From NCBI GenBank assembly GCA_022827345.1, contig JAJDTB010000030.1:62001-126000 (forward strand): a stretch of DNA of 64,000 nt, written 5' to 3'. Position 1 is the stretch's first letter; every line of letters starts with the position of its first letter. Source of the stretch: Gemmatimonadota bacterium (GTDB lineage: Bacteria > Gemmatimonadota > Gemmatimonadetes > Longimicrobiales > Gaopeijiaceae). The notes beneath the pieces were generated by a model. The model made no database searches, was not told the DNA's origin, and was given only the letters and a program-made list of their open reading frames with translations. Of this stretch, positions 56,743 through 64,000 are shown in pieces. The translations under genes were made by a program, and so were the position numbers.

Positions 56743-57570
56743 TCACGGAATCCGCACGATGTCGATGGCGCCCAGGGCCGCCGAGATCTCGATCTCGACC
56801 CGGCGCTCCGCCGTTTCCCAGTTGGGCGAGCGATAGCTTCTGCCGCTCCTCACGAACCCCTCGGCCTCGATCGCCGTGAGGAAGTTCTGGCGCATGACCC
56901 GGACGCCCAGCGATTCCGGCACCCTGATCTCGAGGGCGCCCAGTCCCATCTCCACCGAGACACGCGCGTCCCGCGCCCATTCGCCGTCCAGACCCAGGGT
57001 CACCGAGCCCAGGCCCGCCTTGACCGTCACCCTGTCGGCGTTGAGGTTGCCGATGCCGTGCATCGACAGCCTTGCCGCGCCCACATTGATCGACGCCGCC
57101 TCCATCGCCACCGGGTTGATCTCGTCGATGCGGATCGACGATTCCGAAGCTCCCGTGTTGACGTCGAGATCCAGCAGCGGCAATCCGGACAGGTCGAGCT
57201 CGGCGGAGCCCGCGCCGAAGTCCAGATCGAGGTCCATGGGCACGTCCCGTGACAACCACAGGTCAAGCGACGAGGATTCGGATTGGTCCTTGAACCGGCG
57301 ATTCTCCCGCGTACGGATGCCCAGATCGAGGCGGCCGCTCCCGTAGTCGGCGCGGGGCGTCGCGAAGTCCTCGTCGTAATCGAAGCGGGCGCGGTAGAGC
57401 AGGTCGGATTCGCCGGGCCGCAGGGTGAGTTCGCCCGCGCCGTAGCTGACGTTGACCTCGAGGCGCTCCTCGTCCGTCACCTGGCGCGTCCAGGTCACGG
57501 TCTTGAGTTGTGCCGCCTGCAGCTGTCCGGCCCCGGCAGCGAGCATGAAAACGGCCAGAAGCCGATTCAT
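56743..57570 (-). CDS. Secreted LiaF/DUF4097-type toast-rack protein
   Basis: This 275-aa protein has a signal peptide (MNRLLAVFMLAAGAGQLQA). The body is repetitive beta, with the glycine-and-leucine pattern of toast-rack domains (VNVSYGAGELTLRP, LDFGAGSAELDLSGLPLLDLDVNTGASESSI, VKAGLGSVTLGLDG, VEMGLGALEIRVPE). These domains appear in LiaF, DUF4097 and related cell-envelope sensors. The start overlaps the upstream gene's stop (ATGA). It probably sits in the periplasm as a partner of the membrane protein encoded just upstream. Confidence 0.78.
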   Translation of the reverse strand: MNRLLAVFMLAAGAGQLQAAQLKTVTWTRQVTDEERLEVNVSYGAGELTLRPGESDLLYRARFDYDEDFATPRADYGSGRLDLGIRTRENRRFKDQSESSSLDLWLSRDVPMDLDLDFGAGSAELDLSGLPLLDLDVNTGASESSIRIDEINPVAMEAASINVGAARLSMHGIGNLNADRVTVKAGLGSVTLGLDGEWARDARVSVEMGLGALEIRVPESLGVRVMRQNFLTAIEAEGFVRSGRSYRSPNWETAERRVEIEISAALGAIDIVRIP

Positions 57571-59135
57571 CGTTCCTCCTCGCGGGCCTCGTCGTCGTCT
57601 TCTTCCGCGTCATCCGCCGGAGACCAGTCCACCGGGATGTCCATGTCTTCGTCGAAGCGGTCGGGCCAGAGCGCCGTGTACTTGCCGCCCCGCGTGATGA
57701 TCACGGCGCCGAAGCCGGTCATCACGGCGACGATGCCGGCCAGCACGGCCAGCACCTCGACGATGCCGCCGATCCATCCGATCAGCGGAAGCGCACCGAG
57801 CGCGCTGCCGACCGCGAAGGGAAGCATGAGCGCGCCCAGTCCGGTCAGTCTCACGTGCGTGGCCCGGCTGCGATCCACCCGGTCGAGCCACGGATGGTCC
57901 TGGTCCAGAACCCACCGGCCCACGTGATGGCTCACTCCGACGTATCCCGCGAATGCCGCCAGCGCGACGGCAAGCGGGTACAGGGGCACCCAGGCAAACA
58001 GGACCGGGATTCCGACCACGGAGATCGTCAGCACGACGCACCCGATCAGGAATACCGGGACCACGAGGAAACCTCCGGCGAACCCGACCGCGGCCGCCCT
58101 CCCCGGACGGTACTCGATCTCCCTCGTGACCGTGTCGAGGCGCAGTCCGGCGAAGCGGGTCAGCAGCAGCGTAAGGCAGCCGAGGACGATGAAAGTGAAG
58201 ATCGCTTCGACGACCTCGCCCGCGGCCCGCAACGCTCGCCACGCACCGCCTTCACGCCGATTCGAGGTCGCCCGATCCCGGTCCGCCTCCCATTCGCCGT
58301 CCGGTGCCGCGGCTGCCTCGGGAGCTGCAGGGGGAGTTGGCGGTTCCGGCCGCGCGGGAGTCCCTGGTGCCCCGTCCGCTCGCGACTCCGCAAGGTCCAC
58401 CACCTCGCCCCGCACCTCTCCTCCGAGCAGTTCGATTTCGGAACGCGCGTGCCGGACATCGCCGTCAATGCGCCCCGACTCACCCAGGGCCAGGGTCGCG
58501 TTCAGCAGAACCACGTCGCCGCGGATGCGGCCATGGACATCGAGCCAGCCGTCCACAACCAGGAAGCTGCCGTCCACCTCGTCGCCTGCGGCTACCGAAT
58601 GGTCCTCCCCCACCCGGATGTCCATCGACTCCAGATCTACGTCGGCCAGCGCGGCTCCGAGCGCCGCAATCCCCTCCGATCTGGCCAGGACGGCCAGGAA
58701 TTCCTGCGCCGAGGTCCGTTCGCGCCGGGTCTGAAGCGGTGGCTCGCGGGCGGCCACGGCGTCGGCCAGTACGCGGTCGATGCGGTCGAGCAGGGACTGC
58801 TCCGGCGCCGCCAATCCCGGGTCGGGCGCCCAGGCATCGAGTTCGCGTGCCAGGGGTCCGTCGGAGAGCGAGAGAATGCTCCCCAGAAGATCCCGCCACG
58901 CGCGGTCGGAGCCGTCCCCCGCCTGGTAACTGCCGAGCACCTCCCCGTCGAGGGTGGCAACGCCGTCCGCGAAGCTGAGGACCAGGATCTCGCCGTCAGC
59001 GAATTCCAGCTCGAGGGAAGCCTCCGACTGCGAGACTTCGACCTGGCTGAAAACGACCGCGCGTTCCTGCGCCGCGCCTTCGCCGGCGGCAAGGGCGACG
59101 GCCAGGCCGGCCAGGGCCGTGCAGAGCGGATTCAT
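57567..59135 (-). CDS. Membrane protein with polymer-forming (bactofilin-like) repeats
   Basis: I choose ATG 59135 (MNPLCTALAGLAVALAAG, a signal peptide) as start, giving 522 aa; ATG 59153 is possible. After a helical part, residues near 195-250 form bactofilin-like strands (GDEVDGSFLVVDGWLDVHGRIRGDVVLLNATLALGESGRI). A Pro/Ala-rich linker and four or so membrane helices follow (VEAIFTFIVLGCLTLLLTRFAG, GGFLVVPVFLIGCVVLTISVVG, LYPLAVALAAFAGYVGVSHHVG, VLAVLAGIVAVMTGFGAVIITRG). The C-terminal tail is very acidic. It sits between the anti-sigma and toast-rack genes, suggesting an envelope scaffold under ECF control. Confidence 0.75.
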   Translation of the reverse strand: MNPLCTALAGLAVALAAGEGAAQERAVVFSQVEVSQSEASLELEFADGEILVLSFADGVATLDGEVLGSYQAGDGSDRAWRDLLGSILSLSDGPLARELDAWAPDPGLAAPEQSLLDRIDRVLADAVAAREPPLQTRRERTSAQEFLAVLARSEGIAALGAALADVDLESMDIRVGEDHSVAAGDEVDGSFLVVDGWLDVHGRIRGDVVLLNATLALGESGRIDGDVRHARSEIELLGGEVRGEVVDLAESRADGAPGTPARPEPPTPPAAPEAAAAPDGEWEADRDRATSNRREGGAWRALRAAGEVVEAIFTFIVLGCLTLLLTRFAGLRLDTVTREIEYRPGRAAAVGFAGGFLVVPVFLIGCVVLTISVVGIPVLFAWVPLYPLAVALAAFAGYVGVSHHVGRWVLDQDHPWLDRVDRSRATHVRLTGLGALMLPFAVGSALGALPLIGWIGGIVEVLAVLAGIVAVMTGFGAVIITRGGKYTALWPDRFDEDMDIPVDWSPADDAEEDDDEAREEER

Positions 59136-59139
59136 GGGT

Positions 59140-60045
59140 CTAAACCGGTACATGCCGACGTTCCAATCCCGTGGTCTTCGCCACGTTCCTGTACAGGATC
59201 CATCCCGACAGCGCGGTGAGTGTGGTGAGCAGGACCAGCCCGCCCACAAACAGGGGCGCCGCCCCAGCGAGGCCGGCCGGCACGGCGTCCGGGAAAATGC
59301 CCGCTCCGCTGCCCAGGATGCCGCCGAGTGCATCGGGCAGGGCGGCGATGCCCTGGCTCCAGAGGAACCCCGCCAGGTTCGAGAGCGTCACCAGCGGGTT
59401 GTTGGCGAAGAGCATGTAGCCGGTCGCCACAACGGCCGCCGTGGGTCCGAAGGCCACGCCCGACGCGGCGGCGAGCCGCTCCTGGCGGTGCGGCCAGAGG
59501 CCGGCGAGAAGATGACGCACACGGGTGCCCGTCCGGGCGTTTTCGGGCACGTGCACCCGCGCCATTACCCGATCGGCGAACCCTGCGGCCGGGGCCAGGG
59601 CCGGCAGCCGGCCCAGTTCCCGGTGCAGGCGGCCCCAGCCGGCCAGCGCCGCGGCAGTTTCCGGGTCCCGGGCGACGAGCGGCTTGAGCGCTCGCGCATG
59701 CCGGGTGGAGAGCGTGCCGTCGTGGAGCGCGTCGAAGACATTCGCCACCGACCAGTCCGCCCCCCCGGCAAGCCAGGCCCGGAGTCTGCCAAGGCGCGAC
59801 GGACGGATGTGCAGCGATGCGATGATCCTCGCCTTCAGATCGCGTGCGGGCACGTGGGGCCGGATGTCCTGCAGGGCCGCGAAGAGGGCGCGGCAGGCGC
59901 GAACCTCCGCCTGGAGCCCGGGGTCCCGGGCGATTTCGCGTTCGAAGCTCCGCCGCTCATCGCCGCGCAACTCACCGTCCAGATACGAGAACAGCCGCCT
60001 CGCCTCCGGATTCGGTTGGTTGGTTGTACGATGATTCCGCTTCAC
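59140..60045 (-). CDS. Anti-sigma factor-like membrane protein
   Basis: The GTG at 60045, preceded by AGGGAG, gives 301 aa; the ORF track adds 20 residues. The N-terminal helices (EARRLFSYLDGELRGDERRSFEREIARDP) match the anti-sigma fold that clamps ECF sigma factors. The usual HxxxCxxC zinc motif is missing; only one Cys lies nearby. A long linker and two possible membrane segments follow (about 210-230 and 260-290). It lies directly downstream of the sigma gene, so it most likely binds that factor. Confidence 0.82.
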   Translation of the reverse strand: MKRNHRTTNQPNPEARRLFSYLDGELRGDERRSFEREIARDPGLQAEVRACRALFAALQDIRPHVPARDLKARIIASLHIRPSRLGRLRAWLAGGADWSVANVFDALHDGTLSTRHARALKPLVARDPETAAALAGWGRLHRELGRLPALAPAAGFADRVMARVHVPENARTGTRVRHLLAGLWPHRQERLAAASGVAFGPTAAVVATGYMLFANNPLVTLSNLAGFLWSQGIAALPDALGGILGSGAGIFPDAVPAGLAGAAPLFVGGLVLLTTLTALSGWILYRNVAKTTGLERRHVPV

Positions 60046-60116
60046 GTCCCGGTCTCCCTGATGGTTGTCAATCCCAATACGCCGCCTGCGATTCGGCGGT
60101 TTCAAGCCCTGTAATG

Positions 60117-60767
60117 CTAACCCGAAGGATCGAGCAGCGGACCCAGCGCCGCCTTCAACTCCAGCCGTGCTCGATGGATGTAGGTCTTCACGGTTCCCAG
60201 GGGAATCTCCAGGATATCGGCGATCTCCTGGTACGAGTAGCCCTCGACGTGACGCAGCAATGTAACCGCCCGGTACTCGGGTCTGAGTCTGCCGATCGCG
60301 GTCTCGATCTGGCTGCCGAGTTCGAGGTTCTCCACGTAGGCGTCCGGACGCTCCTCCGACGACTCGAGCACCAGGCTCGTCCGGGCCTGTTCGTCCGCGG
60401 TGACCGCGTTGGGAGAGCCGTGGATGGAGATCGTGTCCAGCCGGCGCTTGCGGAGGTGATCGATCGTCAGGTTGTGTGCGATCTTGAACATCCAGCTCGA
60501 GAACTTGTAGCCGGGATTGTAGCTGCCGATTGCATTGAAGGCCCGAATGAACGCTTCCTGGGCGAGATCCTCGGCCAGACTCCTGTCGCGCACCATGCGG
60601 TAGATCAGGCTGAAGACCGGCCGCTCGTAGCGGTTCAGCAGCTCTCTGAACGCTCTCTCGCGGCCCTTGGCCGCCTGCAGGGCGAGTGTCCTGTCGTCGG
60701 GAACCGCGCTCTCCACGGGTATCGGCGTTCCTCGCGATTCGGCTCGGCGTGGGCGAAGTCCCCGCAT
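60117..60767 (-). CDS. ECF-type RNA polymerase sigma-70 factor
   Basis: This protein has sigma region 2 (SLAEDLAQEAFIRAFNAIGSYNPGYKFSSWMFKIAHNLTIDHLRKRR) and region 4 (LRPEYRAVTLLRHVEGYSYQEIADILEIPLGTVKTYIHRARLEL). It lacks regions 1 and 3, as in ECF factors. I set the start at ATG 60767 (216 aa); a GTG at 60716 would give about 200 aa. It is divergent from ubiE and is followed by its probable anti-sigma partner. The cluster downstream suggests it senses envelope stress. Confidence 0.92.
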   Translation of the reverse strand: MRGLRPRRAESRGTPIPVESAVPDDRTLALQAAKGRERAFRELLNRYERPVFSLIYRMVRDRSLAEDLAQEAFIRAFNAIGSYNPGYKFSSWMFKIAHNLTIDHLRKRRLDTISIHGSPNAVTADEQARTSLVLESSEERPDAYVENLELGSQIETAIGRLRPEYRAVTLLRHVEGYSYQEIADILEIPLGTVKTYIHRARLELKAALGPLLDPSG

Positions 60768-60916
60768 TCCGGCGGTTTGCGGGGCGTCATGACAACCTAC
60801 TACGACGGGGGGTGCCACTTTCTTTACCGCAAGACCGGTCAGGGGCCGGGCACCCGGGTGACGACCGGCGGGCCGCGCGCTGTAGACGGCGGACGGGCCG
60901 GGAGGGTTGCACGGGG

Positions 60917-60946
60917 TTGGAGGGTACCGCCCGGGTTCCCTACCTT
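60917..60946 (+). promoter_or_regulatory. Promoter-like element for ubiE/menG
   Basis: TTGGAG (60917-60922), an 18-bp spacer and TACCTT (60941-60946), extending to TACCTTTG. The -10 part fits TAnnTTTG exactly, while the -35 matches the TTGACC seen elsewhere only partly. Confidence 0.4.
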
Positions 60947-61029
60947 TGGGCCTCCGCCGGCCCGCCGGGCCCGGGCGCGCCACAGGAGGCGCGCACCGAT
61001 CCACCGTGGAATGCAACGTCAGGTGTCGC

Positions 61030-61770
61030 TTGACCGCCTCCCGTGACGCAGAGCCAGCGAGCGGCACCGCCCGCGCCGCTCAGGTGCGCAGGCTTTTCAG
61101 CGAGATCGCACCGCGCTACGACCTGCTCAACCACGTCCTCAGCCTGAACATCGACAGGCGATGGCGCCGCCGGGCCGTGCGCGAACTGGGGTGGGAGCGC
61201 GACCCCGCCGGATCGTACCTCGACGTCTGTGCGGGGACCTTCGACCTCGCGCTGGAAGTGGCCGCGCAGCCGGGATTTCCCGGCCGCGTGGTGGCCGCCG
61301 ACTTCGCCTTTCCGATGCTGGCCAGGGGAATGCCCAAGATCGGGGCCGCGCCGGTGGAGGCCGTTTGCGGCGACACCCAGCAGCTTCCCTTCGCCAGCAA
61401 CTCGTTTGCCGGCGCCATGGTGGGATTCGGCGTCCGCAACCTCTCCGAGCCGCTCGCCGGATTCCGCGAAGTTCACCGCGTGCTGCAGCCCGGCGGCCGC
61501 TTCGTAGTGCTGGAATTCACGGTACCGCCCGGAAGGCTGATGCGCTGGGCCTACCTCCTGTACTTCAACCACATCCTGCCGACGGTTGGGCGGCTGGTGT
61601 CCGGCCATCCCTGGGCGTACACCTACCTGCCGAAATCCGTGGAGGGCTTTCCGGGACCCGATGCGCTGGCCGGGATGCTCCGGCGCGCGGGATTCGCGTC
61701 CGCCAGGTGGTTTCTCCTTACCGGGGGGATCGCCGCGATCCACGTGGCGACGAAGGCCGCGCGGGACTGA
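61030..61770 (+). CDS. ubiE: Demethylmenaquinone / 2-methoxy-benzoquinol methyltransferase
   Basis: This SAM-dependent enzyme performs the last step of menaquinone (or a ubiquinone) synthesis. It shows the family N-terminus VRRLFSEIAPRYDLLNHVLSLNIDRRWRR, SAM motif I YLDVCAGTFDLALEVA, and GFGVRNLSEPLAGFREVHRVLQPGGRFVVLEFT with YTYLPKSVEGFP. I place the start at TTG 61030 (246 aa); GTG 61006 is the alternative. MenG is the likelier role if the organism uses menaquinone. The last 53 bases overlap the convergent M16 gene. Confidence 0.9.
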   Translation: MTASRDAEPASGTARAAQVRRLFSEIAPRYDLLNHVLSLNIDRRWRRRAVRELGWERDPAGSYLDVCAGTFDLALEVAAQPGFPGRVVAADFAFPMLARGMPKIGAAPVEAVCGDTQQLPFASNSFAGAMVGFGVRNLSEPLAGFREVHRVLQPGGRFVVLEFTVPPGRLMRWAYLLYFNHILPTVGRLVSGHPWAYTYLPKSVEGFPGPDALAGMLRRAGFASARWFLLTGGIAAIHVATKAARD

Positions 61771-63247
61771 CCCCCGCCGGGCCTGGCTCCTGCCCGAGCA
61801 CGGTAACGGTCCCCAGCTCCGACGGGGAGCCGTCGAAGCGGGCCGTGTCGCCGACCAGCAGGATGGTCATGCGCGCGGGATCGACTGCGCTGCGAAACAC
61901 TTCCTGGACGGCGGCGGGCGTCACGTCCTGGATGCCGTCGACGTAGCGCTCGAGCCAGTCGGCCGGAAGATCGAGCCTCCGGTACGCCATGCCCCGCGCG
62001 ACGACCTGGAAGGGGGTGCGGAAGTTGAAGACGAACCCGTTGACCACCTCGTCGACGGCGTGCGACACCTCCGCCGGCGTGGGGGGCGCGGCCCTCATCG
62101 AGTCGACCGCGGCCAGGAGCAGGCGGGCGGCCGCCAGGGTGCTCTCGGGCCTGGTGCGGGTCAGCGCCCCCGCGAGGCCGTCGTCCCTGCTCGAAGTCGT
62201 CCAGATCGACGAGGCGCTGTAGGCCAGGCCCTGCCGTGTTCTCACCTCCGAGGAGAGGCGGCTCGAGAGACCGGACGCGCCGAGGATGCTGTTGCCGATC
62301 CGCGAAGCGAAGTAACCCGGATTGTCCCCCTGCCGGACGGCGGTCGCCTGGGCCATCACCACGACGCTCTGCTCGATCTCCCTGTGGAGGACGAAGACCC
62401 CCGCCTCCGAGCGGATGTCGGCCACCGGGTTCTCGCCGAGTCCGCCGGAACAGGGGGGCCAGTCGGCGAGGATCTCGTCGAGCAGCCGGCGGGTGCGGCT
62501 CCAGGTGATATCGCCGGCAACGCCCACGACCATGTTGCCCGGGCACACGACCGCCTCGTGCACCAGGCGCAGCCTTTCTTCGGCGAGGTCGGCGGGCTCC
62601 AGGTCCGCCGCGCCCATCTCCCAGCCGACCGGATGATCGCCGTACATGATCCGGTTGAAGATTCCGAAGGCAAGCGACGCGGGATCCTCGGGGCGGCGCC
62701 TCACGCGTTCGATCTCGGCGGTGCGCCAGAGTTCGACCTGGGTGGAGTCGAAGCGCGGCTCGCGCAGCATCGCGCCCCATAGCCGCACCGCATCGTCGAC
62801 CTGTTCCGAGAGGGTGTTGACCCACGAGGACGCGCCGCCGCCCCCCTGTCCGAAGCTCATCGCGAGCGCCAGGGTCTCGATGCGCGCGTCGACGGAGTCC
62901 GGGGGCAGGGTGGCGGTGCCGCCCGTGCGGAGGAGGCCGGCCATCGCCGTGGCGGCCGCGAAGGAATCGCGGCCGAAGTGCCGGACGCCTCCCTCGAAGG
63001 TGGCGTAGAAGGTCGCCAGCGGCAGTTCGGAGTCTTGCACGAAGTAGACGGGGACCCCGCGGACGGTCTCTTCGCGGGGAGCCAGCCGCCGGAAGCGCAG
63101 CTCGGGGAAGGTCAGGCGATCGATGCGCTCCCGCACCGATTCCTGGGCTCCGGCCGGTGGAGCTGGCGCGCAGACGGCGAGGGCGGCGGCGAGACAGGTC
63201 AGGACGGGGGCGCCGACCGGTTCGCGGGGGCGGCGGCGCGGGATCAT
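61718..63247 (-). CDS. M16-family peptidase-like protein, degenerate active site
   Basis: The start at ATG 63247 overlaps the upstream M16 stop (ATGA) and opens a signal peptide (TCLAAALAVCAPAPPAGAQ), giving 509 aa. The body has the two M16 halves (LPLATFYATFEGGVRHFGRD and later NSILGASGLSSRLSSEVRTRQGLAYS with AGALTRTRPES). The zinc motif HxxEH is not present where expected, so this is probably the non-catalytic subunit of a pair. It likely acts in the periplasm with the M16 protein encoded upstream. Its 3' end overlaps ubiE. Confidence 0.85.
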   Translation of the reverse strand: MIPRRRPREPVGAPVLTCLAAALAVCAPAPPAGAQESVRERIDRLTFPELRFRRLAPREETVRGVPVYFVQDSELPLATFYATFEGGVRHFGRDSFAAATAMAGLLRTGGTATLPPDSVDARIETLALAMSFGQGGGGASSWVNTLSEQVDDAVRLWGAMLREPRFDSTQVELWRTAEIERVRRRPEDPASLAFGIFNRIMYGDHPVGWEMGAADLEPADLAEERLRLVHEAVVCPGNMVVGVAGDITWSRTRRLLDEILADWPPCSGGLGENPVADIRSEAGVFVLHREIEQSVVVMAQATAVRQGDNPGYFASRIGNSILGASGLSSRLSSEVRTRQGLAYSASSIWTTSSRDDGLAGALTRTRPESTLAAARLLLAAVDSMRAAPPTPAEVSHAVDEVVNGFVFNFRTPFQVVARGMAYRRLDLPADWLERYVDGIQDVTPAAVQEVFRSAVDPARMTILLVGDTARFDGSPSELGTVTVLGQEPGPAGVSPARPSSPRGSRRSPR

Positions 63248-64000
63248 CTCTGTCCGTCCTTCCGCACCATTGTCGCTACCGTCCGCGAACCGTCGTTCAG
63301 GTACTGGATCGCCACTCGCTGCACGTCCTGCGGGGTCACCTCGGCGATGCGGCGGGACAGGCGGAATGTCTCGCTCCAATCCCCGAACGACGCTTCGGAC
63401 TCGGCGATCTGCATCGCCAGCTCGAGGTTGGAGGACAGGCGGCGAAACTCGCTGGCGCGCAGCTGGTTTCTGATCCGTACGAGGACGCCGGGGTCGGGGG
63501 GAGCGGCCTTGATCTTCGCGATCTCGTCGTAGATCGCGGCTTCGATCTCGTCGGTCGTGCGGGGTGTCTTGGGGACCGCCGAGATCGTGAAGAGTCGGGG
63601 GTAGGAGAACCCCGGTCCCAGGTACGCGGCGACGTGCACCGCCGACTGGTCCTCGGCGATCAGTCGCTGGTAGAGCCGTGTGCTCCTTCCGCCGGTGAGC
63701 ACCGAGGCGAGCATGGTCAGCGCCGGGGCATCGGGGTGGAAGCCCGACCCCACCCGCCAGCCGATCATCAGCCGGGGCTCGGCGTCGAACGCGACGTTGA
63801 TCCGGCGTTCCCCGGCCTGCGCGGGTTCGCTCGCCCGCACCGGGGGGGCCTGCCGCCCTGGTGCGATCGGACCGAAATACTCCTCCGCCAGTCGTCTCAC
63901 CCGGCCCGCGTCCACGTCGCCGACGATCGCCGCCACGGCGTTCCGCGGACCGTAGTAGTCGCGAAAATACTCGGTCGCCTGCCGCCTGGTCAGGTTTTCC
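63244..64000 (-). CDS. M16-family metallopeptidase, C-terminal part (cut by window edge)
   Basis: This frame is open to the right edge of the window, continuing upstream of the ORF-track start (TRRQATEYFRDYYGPRNA). It contains the C-terminal M16 halves (PRLMIGWRVGSGFHPDAPALTMLASVLTGGRSTRLYQRLI and AVPKTPRTTDEIEAAIYDEIAKI). The catalytic HxxEH would lie outside the window, so activity cannot be checked. It forms an operon with the degenerate M16 gene downstream. Confidence 0.85.
   Translation of the reverse strand, partial: ENLTRRQATEYFRDYYGPRNAVAAIVGDVDAGRVRRLAEEYFGPIAPGRQAPPVRASEPAQAGERRINVAFDAEPRLMIGWRVGSGFHPDAPALTMLASVLTGGRSTRLYQRLIAEDQSAVHVAAYLGPGFSYPRLFTISAVPKTPRTTDEIEAAIYDEIAKIKAAPPDPGVLVRIRNQLRASEFRRLSSNLELAMQIAESEASFGDWSETFRLSRRIAEVTPQDVQRVAIQYLNDGSRTVATMVRKDGQR

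Overview
The window is GC-rich, gene-dense bacterial DNA with 54 supported protein genes, two of them cut by the window edges. I see no rRNA, tRNA, CRISPR array, insertion sequence or phage gene. The gene mix points to a heterotrophic Gram-negative organism, most likely Gemmatimonadota or a close relative in the wider FCB group. Supporting traits are secreted S9 and M16 peptidases, a CarboxypepD_reg-type TonB receptor, a PQQ sugar dehydrogenase, a DUF1028 protein, SurA/PpiC chaperones and promoter -10 elements of the TAnnTT(TG) type. The phylum is an inference from gene content, not from a marker tree.

Layout. 1-8788: a divergent partial S9 peptidase, then a plus-strand run of lipoprotein, S9 peptidase, DUF4153 membrane protein, pyrimidine-nucleoside phosphorylase, PQQ sugar dehydrogenase and DUF1028 protein, with several stop/start overlaps. 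8840-11247 (minus): PBP1A coupled to a DUF3343 protein. 11315-19814 (plus): aroB, acyl-CoA ligase, a NYN-LOTUS-LOTUS-HhH protein, AAG-type DNA glycosylase, NhaC-type antiporter and etfB-etfA. 19852-22358 (minus): outer-membrane protein, moeA and an M23 lipoprotein. 22539-30964: zinc-ribbon membrane protein, a small conserved protein, Fur, acs, a hexapeptide acyltransferase, a small helical protein, guaB and a LysM lytic transglycosylase. 31007-46072 is one long minus-strand block: TonB receptor, DUF58, BatA-like protein, mfd, PpiC lipoprotein, SurA, pdxA, DNA polymerase III delta-prime, moaC. 46276-52894 (plus): lepA, ROK kinase, PfkB kinase, a STAS-ATPase plus STAS-like/winged-helix gene pair, and a trans-sulfuration enzyme. 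52972-64000: pruA (minus), nifU-like plus mrp (plus), an ECF sigma/anti-sigma/polymer-forming/toast-rack/2-TM envelope cluster (minus), ubiE/menG (plus) and two M16 peptidases (minus).

How they fit together. Many genes serve the envelope: PBP1A, the lytic transglycosylase and M23 peptidase remodel the wall, SurA and PpiC fold outer-membrane proteins, and the ECF sigma cluster looks like an envelope-stress response. Others form short housekeeping groups, such as molybdenum cofactor (moaC, moeA), Fe-S delivery (nifU, mrp) and acetate or fatty-acid activation feeding EtfAB.

The least conventional signals are four. First, two copies of a tandem 20-bp operator-like element (ATGTAA-N8-TTACAT type, 21-bp period) each begin exactly at the final Met-stop codons of unrelated genes (26481-26521 and 51626-51666). 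Second, the NYN-LOTUS-LOTUS-HhH protein. Third, the STAS-ATPase/STAS-wHTH switch. Fourth, a membrane-split LITAF-like zinc ribbon joined to a winged-helix-like tail. Promoter-like sequences before nifU, lepA, guaB and ubiE share a TTGACC-like -35, an 18-bp spacer and TAnnTT. Nothing was computed or searched; all family calls are from reading the translations.
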